From contig NZ_CP107796.1 of assembly GCF_036345995.1 (NCBI RefSeq), positions 5,828,001 through 5,892,000 on the forward strand: 64,000 bases of DNA. Reading direction: 5' to 3'. This DNA comes from Streptomyces sp. NBC_00557 (GTDB lineage: Bacteria; Actinomycetota; Actinomycetes; Streptomycetales; Streptomycetaceae). Shown in pieces: positions 59,456-64,000 of the stretch (position 1 is its first letter; every line of letters starts with the position of its first letter). Position numbers and translations under genes: made by a program. The notes under the pieces are model-generated. The model had not been told where the DNA came from, ran no database searches, and was given only the letters and a program-made list of their open reading frames with translations.

Positions 59456-61896
59456 GGAACGCAGTGCACGACGCCGTCTGGTCCGGCAGCTGGGTCGCCG
59501 AGCGGCTCGGGGTCGAACTCGTGGGGGACGACACCCTGCGGTCCCTGCTGGGGCTCGCCCTGCGCCGCAACCCCAAGCGCGCCCACCTTCTGGTGTCGAA
59601 CGTCCTCGGCAAGCATGTGCCGCAGTCGCCGGCGGTGGTCTACGGCCATGGATTCCGGCTCGGCCGCAGGGTCGCCGAACTGCTCTCCCCGGCCGAGGCG
59701 CGCGCCGCGGTGGTCCTGGGCTACGCGGAGACCGCGACCGGCCTGGGCCACGCGGTCGCCGACGGGCTCGGCACGGCGCCGTACCTGCACTCCACGCGGC
59801 GGCCGGTGGCCGGCATCGCCCCTGCGGGCGGCTTCGAGGAGTCGCACTCGCACGCCACCTCGCACCTGCTGCTGCCCGAAGACCCCGCTCTGCTGGCCGG
59901 CGACGGCCCCCTGGTCCTCGTCGACGACGAGTTCTCCACCGGCAACACCGTGCTGAACACCATCCGTGACCTGCACGCACGGTATCCGCGCGCCCGGTAT
60001 GTGGTGGTCGCCCTGGTCGACATGCGCTCGGCCGAGGACGTCGCGCGGATGGAGCGGTTCGCCGAGGAGACCGGGGCGCGACTGGATCTCGTCGCCGCCG
60101 CATCCGGGGCCGTACGGCTGCCGGAGGACGTGCTGGACAAGGGGCAGCGGCTGGTGGCCGCCCACGAGACACGGTCCGGCGCCTTCGCGGGGCCGCAGCG
60201 GCCGGCGCACGTCGTCCGTGTCGACCTGCGCTGGCCCCACCGCCTTCCCGACGGCGGCCGCCACGGCTTCACCCCCGCCCACCGGGCCCGCCTGGAGGCC
60301 GCGCTGCCCGAGATGGCGGCCCGCATATCGGACGCCCTGCCCGCCGGCGTCCGCCGCGTCCTCGTGCTCGGCTTCGAGGAGCTGATGTACGCCCCGCTGC
60401 GGCTCGCGCGTGAGCTGGAGCAGGTCGCGGACGCGCAGGTGCGCTTCTCGACCACCACCCGTTCGCCCGTCCTCGCCGTGGACGACCCCGGGTACGCCAT
60501 CCGCACCCGGCTGGTCTTCCCCGCGCACGACGACCCGGCCGACGGCCCCGGCGAGCGCTACGCCTACAACGTCGCTGGCGGAGGCTTCGACGCCGTCGTC
60601 GCCGTGGTGGACTCCGTCGCCGACACCCCCGCCCTGCACGCGCCCGACGGCCTGCTGGCCCGGCTCGGCGCGCACACCCCGCACGTCCTGCTCGCGGTCG
60701 TCCCGTCGTACGTACCGCACGCTCCCGAAAGGCCGGCCATGCTGCCCGAGCCCCTCCGCGGCCCCGCGTTCTCCAGTTACCCGCCCGAGGAGGTCGGCTG
60801 GCTGCTCCAGGACCTCTCCGACGTCACGCTGGAGGCGCCGACCGAGGAGCGGGAGGAGGCCATCCAGAGCGGCGGCGCGCACTACGCCGAGTCGCTGCCG
60901 GTGGAGTACCAGCCCAGCGAGCAGTACCAGGAGCTGTTCCACGCGGCCCTGGCCACCTCCGCCGCCCGGATCGCCCAGGCGGTCGGCGTGGTCACCGAGA
61001 CGGTGATCGCCGAGCGGTCGCCGCGCCCGGTGCTCGTCTCGCTCGCCCGCGCGGGCACCCCGGTCGGCATCCTGATGCGCCGCTGGGCCCGGTTCCGGCA
61101 CGGCCTGGACCTGCCGCACTACGCGGTGTCGATCGTGCGCGGCCGGGGCATCGACGCCAACGCCCTGCGCTGGCTCGCCGCCCACCACGACCCGCGCGAC
61201 GTCGTGTTCGTCGACGGCTGGACCGGCAAGGGCGCCATCACCCGCGAACTCGCCCAGGCCATCGAGGAGTTCGAGAGAAAAGAGGGCATCACCGGCTTCG
61301 ACCCGGAGATCGCCGTGCTCGCCGACCCGGGCTCCTGCGTGCGCACCTACGGCACCCGCGAGGACTTCCTCATACCCTCCGCGTGCCTCAACTCCACCGT
61401 CTCCGGCCTGATCTCGCGCACCGTTCTGCGCGCCGACCTGGTCGGCCCGGACGACTTCCACGGCGCGAAGTTCTACCGCGAACTCGCGGGCGCCGACGTC
61501 TCCGTCACCTTCCTCGACGCCGTCACCGTCCGCTTCCCCGAGGTCGCCGACACCGTCGGCACCGCGGTGAAGGAGCTGATGGCCGAGGACCGCACCCCGA
61601 CCTGGGCCGGCTGGCGGGCGGTGGAGCGGATCAGCGAGGAGTACGGCATCCACGACGTGAACCTCGTCAAACCCGGAGTCGGCGAGACCACCCGGGTGCT
61701 GCTGCGCCGCGTGCCGTGGAAGATCCTGGCGCGCGCGGGAGCCGGCGCCGACCTCGACCACGTCCGGCTGCTCGCCGAGCAGCGCGGAGTCCCCGTCGAG
61801 GAGGTCGGGGAACTGCCGTACAGCTGCGTCGGGCTGATCCACCCCAGGTACACGCGCGGCGCCACCGGCGCCGACGGCCGGGCGGTGAGCGTCTGA
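59452..61896 (+). CDS. Phosphoribosyltransferase-TRSP fused to StiP-like domain, Ter module
   Basis: Encodes 814 residues, start sharing ATGA with the previous stop. Residues ~1-250: type I phosphoribosyltransferase, PRPP loop VLVDDEFSTGNTVLN near 155-170. Residues ~250-490: TRSP-like domain (VRVDLRWPHRLPDGGRHGF, VLVLGFEELMYAPLRLA). Residues ~490-814: StiP/PELOTA-linked second PRTase-like unit (LVSLARAGTPVGILMRRWAR, VVFVDGWTGKGAITREL). In other bacteria these are usually two genes. Predicted to add phosphoribosyl to a base-like substrate. Confidence 0.85.
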   Translation: MRNAVHDAVWSGSWVAERLGVELVGDDTLRSLLGLALRRNPKRAHLLVSNVLGKHVPQSPAVVYGHGFRLGRRVAELLSPAEARAAVVLGYAETATGLGHAVADGLGTAPYLHSTRRPVAGIAPAGGFEESHSHATSHLLLPEDPALLAGDGPLVLVDDEFSTGNTVLNTIRDLHARYPRARYVVVALVDMRSAEDVARMERFAEETGARLDLVAAASGAVRLPEDVLDKGQRLVAAHETRSGAFAGPQRPAHVVRVDLRWPHRLPDGGRHGFTPAHRARLEAALPEMAARISDALPAGVRRVLVLGFEELMYAPLRLARELEQVADAQVRFSTTTRSPVLAVDDPGYAIRTRLVFPAHDDPADGPGERYAYNVAGGGFDAVVAVVDSVADTPALHAPDGLLARLGAHTPHVLLAVVPSYVPHAPERPAMLPEPLRGPAFSSYPPEEVGWLLQDLSDVTLEAPTEEREEAIQSGGAHYAESLPVEYQPSEQYQELFHAALATSAARIAQAVGVVTETVIAERSPRPVLVSLARAGTPVGILMRRWARFRHGLDLPHYAVSIVRGRGIDANALRWLAAHHDPRDVVFVDGWTGKGAITRELAQAIEEFERKEGITGFDPEIAVLADPGSCVRTYGTREDFLIPSACLNSTVSGLISRTVLRADLVGPDDFHGAKFYRELAGADVSVTFLDAVTVRFPEVADTVGTAVKELMAEDRTPTWAGWRAVERISEEYGIHDVNLVKPGVGETTRVLLRRVPWKILARAGAGADLDHVRLLAEQRGVPVEEVGELPYSCVGLIHPRYTRGATGADGRAVSV

Positions 61897-62711
61897 TGCC
61901 GGTGCTGGTGGCGAGCGACCTCGACCGCACGCTGATCTACTCCTCGGCGGCCCTCGCCCTGACCATGCCGGACGCCAGGGCGCCGCGGCTGCTGTGCGTG
62001 GAGGTGCACGAGAGCAGGCCGCTGTCGTACATGACGGAGACGGCGGCCCAGCTGCTGACCGATCTCGGCGACGCGGCGCTCTTCGTGCCGACGACGACCC
62101 GGACGCGCAAGCAGTACCAGCGGATCAACCTGCCGGGGCCGCCGCCGAAGTACGCGATCTGCGCCAACGGCGGCCATCTGCTGGTCGACGGGGTCACCGA
62201 CGCCGACTGGCACGCCGGCGTGCAGGCCCGCCTCGCCGCCGAGTGCGCGCCGCTGGCCGAGGTCGCCGAGCACCTTCTGCGCTCGGCCGACCCCGCCTGG
62301 GTGCGCAAGCACCGGATCGCCGAGGACCTCTTCGCCTATCTCGTCGTCGAGCGCGAGCTGCTGCCCGAGGAGTGGGTCAAGGAGCTGGCGGTGTGGGCGG
62401 AGAACCGCGGCTGGACGGTCTCGCTGCAGGGCCGCAAGATCTACGCCGTCCCGCAGCCGCTCACCAAGAGCGCGGCCGTCCGCGAGATCGCCCGCCGCAC
62501 GGGCGCCGGCCTCACCCTGGCGGCCGGGGACTCCCTCCTGGACGCCGACCTCCTCCTCGCCGCCGACCGGGGCTGGCGCCCGGGGCACGGCGAGCTGGCG
62601 GACACGGGCTGGACGGCGCCGGAGGTCGCGGCGCTGCCGGAGCGGGGGGTGCTGGCGGGGGAGCGGATCGTACGGGAGTTCCTGAGGGCGACGCGCACGG
62701 CAGCCGCCTAG
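61896..62711 (+). CDS. HAD-family phosphatase of the Ter module
   Basis: Encodes 271 residues; its ATG overlaps the previous stop by one base. HAD motif I is ASDLDRTLIYSS (nucleophile D8, acid D10), motif II region FVPTTTRTRKQYQ, motif III Lys in PLTKSAAVREI and motif IV GDSLLDADLL. It is related to sucrose/phosphomannomutase-type HADs and expected to remove phosphate from the product of the upstream phosphoribosyltransferase. Ends the three-gene operon. Confidence 0.92.
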   Translation: MPVLVASDLDRTLIYSSAALALTMPDARAPRLLCVEVHESRPLSYMTETAAQLLTDLGDAALFVPTTTRTRKQYQRINLPGPPPKYAICANGGHLLVDGVTDADWHAGVQARLAAECAPLAEVAEHLLRSADPAWVRKHRIAEDLFAYLVVERELLPEEWVKELAVWAENRGWTVSLQGRKIYAVPQPLTKSAAVREIARRTGAGLTLAAGDSLLDADLLLAADRGWRPGHGELADTGWTAPEVAALPERGVLAGERIVREFLRATRTAAA

Positions 62712-62772
62712 CGGCGCGGAGCTGTGCGGCACCCCCTGGGCGGCTACTCGCAGCGGCCCCACCCGTGGGCGG

Positions 62773-62991
62773 CTACCCGCAGCAGCCACCGCCGCAGCAG
62801 CCACCGCCGCCGCCCCCGGCCGGCGCCGGAGCGGTCGCTGCCGCCCTGCCGCCCACCGCCACGGTGGACAGCAGCTTGACCGTGTCGTCGTGCCCCGCGG
62901 GGCACGACGCGGGCGCGGCCGACTCGGCCATCGGACGGTTCAGTTCGAACGTGTCGCCGCAGGTACGGCACCGGTACTCGTAGCGAGGCAT
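62773..62991 (-). CDS. FmdB-type zinc-ribbon protein with Gly/Cys tail
   Basis: Encodes 72 residues from ATG 62991; a GTG two codons upstream is possible. PRYEYRCRTCGDTFELNRPM is the FmdB half ribbon, completed by ASCPAGHDD. The C-terminus is a Gly/Cys stretch (GGGGGGCCGGGCCG) that may bind metal. The family is a putative regulator or assembly factor of unknown role. The next gene upstream on the strand begins 612 bp away. Confidence 0.82.
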   Translation of the reverse strand: MPRYEYRCRTCGDTFELNRPMAESAAPASCPAGHDDTVKLLSTVAVGGRAAATAPAPAGGGGGGCCGGGCCG

Positions 62992-63000
62992 GCGCACAGA

Positions 63001-63609
63001 TTAACCGGCGCCGCGGGACCCGGGCTCTTCCGTGCCCTTGCCGGGCAGCGGCATCGTCATCGGCGGCGTACCGGTCTCGTGCTCACGCCCCGGCGGCTCG
63101 GTGCGCGGATCGGGATGGCGGGCCCGCCAGTACGGGTTGTCGTGCGGCAGGCTCGAGCCGACCCGGCCGTACATGCCGAAGGTCATCAGCAGCAGGCCGA
63201 CGACGAAGCTGAAGAACACGTTCGGGATCCTGAACGCCAGGAAGTTGTAGTTCGTGTCCAGCAGGCCCAGGAACAGGAAGCCGTTCAGCAGGAACAGCAC
63301 GCCGAACACCATGTTCAGCGTCGACGCCACGTTCCCGCCGACCACCATGCCGGCCAGCAGGACCGCCCCGACGGCGATCGACAGCACACTCAGCGTGCCG
63401 TTGGTGTTCAGCCCGGCGACGCGGTCACCGCTGAGGCTGAAGAAGCCGATGTGGTTGATCAGGCCCAGGATGCCGAAGACGACGAGGAACGCGCCGATCA
63501 GCCCCGCGCCGATCCGGTAGACCGTGTTCAGCTTGTGGTCGACGGGCAGGTGCTCGTCGAACGAGATCCGCCGCCGCGGCCTCGCGTGGACTGGTGCGTG
63601 TGTGGCCAT
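63001..63609 (-). CDS. DUF4383 four-helix membrane protein
   Basis: Encodes 202 residues. After a basic N-terminus, four helices are readable: GAGLIGAFLVVFGILGLI, TLSVLSIAVGAVLLAGMVVGG (seen in part), VFGVLFLLNGFLFLGLL and NVFFSFVVGLLLMTFGMYG, with the DUF4383 loop NHIGFFSLSGDRVAGLNTNG. A polar, Pro-rich tail follows. Function unknown. The zinc-ribbon gene follows on the same strand. Confidence 0.88.
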   Translation of the reverse strand: MATHAPVHARPRRRISFDEHLPVDHKLNTVYRIGAGLIGAFLVVFGILGLINHIGFFSLSGDRVAGLNTNGTLSVLSIAVGAVLLAGMVVGGNVASTLNMVFGVLFLLNGFLFLGLLDTNYNFLAFRIPNVFFSFVVGLLLMTFGMYGRVGSSLPHDNPYWRARHPDPRTEPPGREHETGTPPMTMPLPGKGTEEPGSRGAG

Positions 63610-63717
63610 ATCCGCCTCCCTCGGGCGCTAGCGGAGGCCATCCGTCCATCCAATATCCGCCTGCCCGACCACACCCGGCAACACACACGCCCGCCGCACA
63701 CCTGGGCAGCCGGCCGC

Positions 63718-64000
63718 TCAGTGACCCCCGCGCTCCTCCCGGATCCGGGCCACCACCCGGGCCGCCGTCTGCCGGACGGCGTCCGTCTCGGTCAGGAAGT
63801 GCCAGTAGTCGGGGTGGCGCCCCTGAAGCGACCCGATCGCCCGCTCCAGCCGCTCCACCGCCTCGTCCAGCGGCCGGGCGTGCCGGGGATCGGGGGTGGT
63901 GCGGCCCGTCATGGCCAGCCGCTGGGCGTCGCGGATCGCGAACCGGGTCCGCTCGATCTCCGCCTGCGGATCCTTCTGGACCTCGTTCAGCCGCCGCAGC
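63718..64000 (-). CDS. Hypothetical protein, 5' end beyond window
   Basis: The frame is open from the right edge to the TGA at 63718 (94 residues seen), with helical charged sequence (LNEVQKDPQAEIERTRFAI, PLDEAVERLERAIGSLQ) and FLTETDAVRQTAARVVARI. An internal ATG at 63912 is not taken as the start because good codon use continues through the edge. No family recognised. Confidence 0.6.
   Translation of the reverse strand, partial: LRRLNEVQKDPQAEIERTRFAIRDAQRLAMTGRTTPDPRHARPLDEAVERLERAIGSLQGRHPDYWHFLTETDAVRQTAARVVARIREERGGH

Noticed and set aside
59320..61842. 840-codon antisense frame under the phosphoribosyltransferase fusion
   Set aside because: Gln/Gly/Val/Asp-rich shadow without domains; the sense frame has clear PRPP and StiP-like motifs.

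Overview
The window is chromosomal DNA from a high-GC actinomycete, almost certainly a Streptomyces. Grounds: strong G/C bias at third codon positions, GTG starts and four-base stop/start overlaps; the fabD-fabH-acpP-fabF cluster led by a FasR-type regulator; DUF3145, DUF3052 and homodimeric AceE; several Tat or lipoprotein signals; and an expanded TerD/DUF475 locus. From memory, not a search, the order from the sugar ABC genes through fab, aceE and ter resembles the S. coelicolor SCO2360-SCO2410 region. No rRNA, tRNA, CRISPR array, transposase or prophage was seen.

Layout. 0-4 kb: a LysR gene cut by the left edge diverges from an SDR reductase, followed by a convergent unknown gene and an IclR/SMP-30 lactonase pair. 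4-7.3 kb: a tightly overlapping minus-strand trio of ImmA-like metalloprotease, seven-helix MAB_1171c-type membrane protein and FAD monooxygenase. 7.6-12.6 kb: cytosolic GH51 arabinofuranosidase, Tat-exported GH35 beta-galactosidase and a cysteine-free Rrf2 regulator. 12.8-17.5 kb: a DUF4360 secreted protein, a Tat-exported multicopper oxidase with a His-rich tail, and an aminotransferase with a long Pro/Ala tail. 17.6-26.2 kb: a minus-strand sugar locus of enolase-superfamily dehydratase, Zn alcohol dehydrogenase, U32-like protein, sugar ABC transporter (binding lipoprotein, double ATPase, permease) and exported aldose 1-epimerase. Together with the glycosidases this suggests polysaccharide cleavage, sugar import and oxidative or dehydratase catabolism, but the sugar is unknown.

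26.4-34.8 kb holds a zinc-ribbon/TM protein, a serine hydrolase, Ohr, a MarR-linked reductase, an EI24 membrane protein, a second cytosolic epimerase, an SGNH lipoprotein and DUF3145. 34.9-39.8 kb is the fatty-acid initiation cluster fabD-fabH-acpP-fabF below fasR. 40-49.5 kb is a mixed set: pirin, serine hydrolase, GNAT, MerR/aldo-keto reductase, DUF4429, DUF1023 hydrolase, TetR/MFS efflux pair, small membrane protein and K+ channel. The MerR and MFS genes have promoters that predict leaderless transcripts.

49.6-62.7 kb runs from aceE through DUF3052 and an AhpE-type peroxiredoxin into a Ter stress system: two TerD genes, DUF475 (TerC-like), a TerA-like protein, a TerD-like protein with a repeat tail, and the predicted nucleoside-like-metabolite module (HpcH/HpaI lyase, a phosphoribosyltransferase fused to a StiP-like domain, and a HAD phosphatase) in one overlapping operon. 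The window ends with a small zinc-ribbon protein, a DUF4383 membrane protein and a gene cut by the right edge. The least-characterised systems are the ImmA/7TM/FAD trio and the fused Ter enzyme module.
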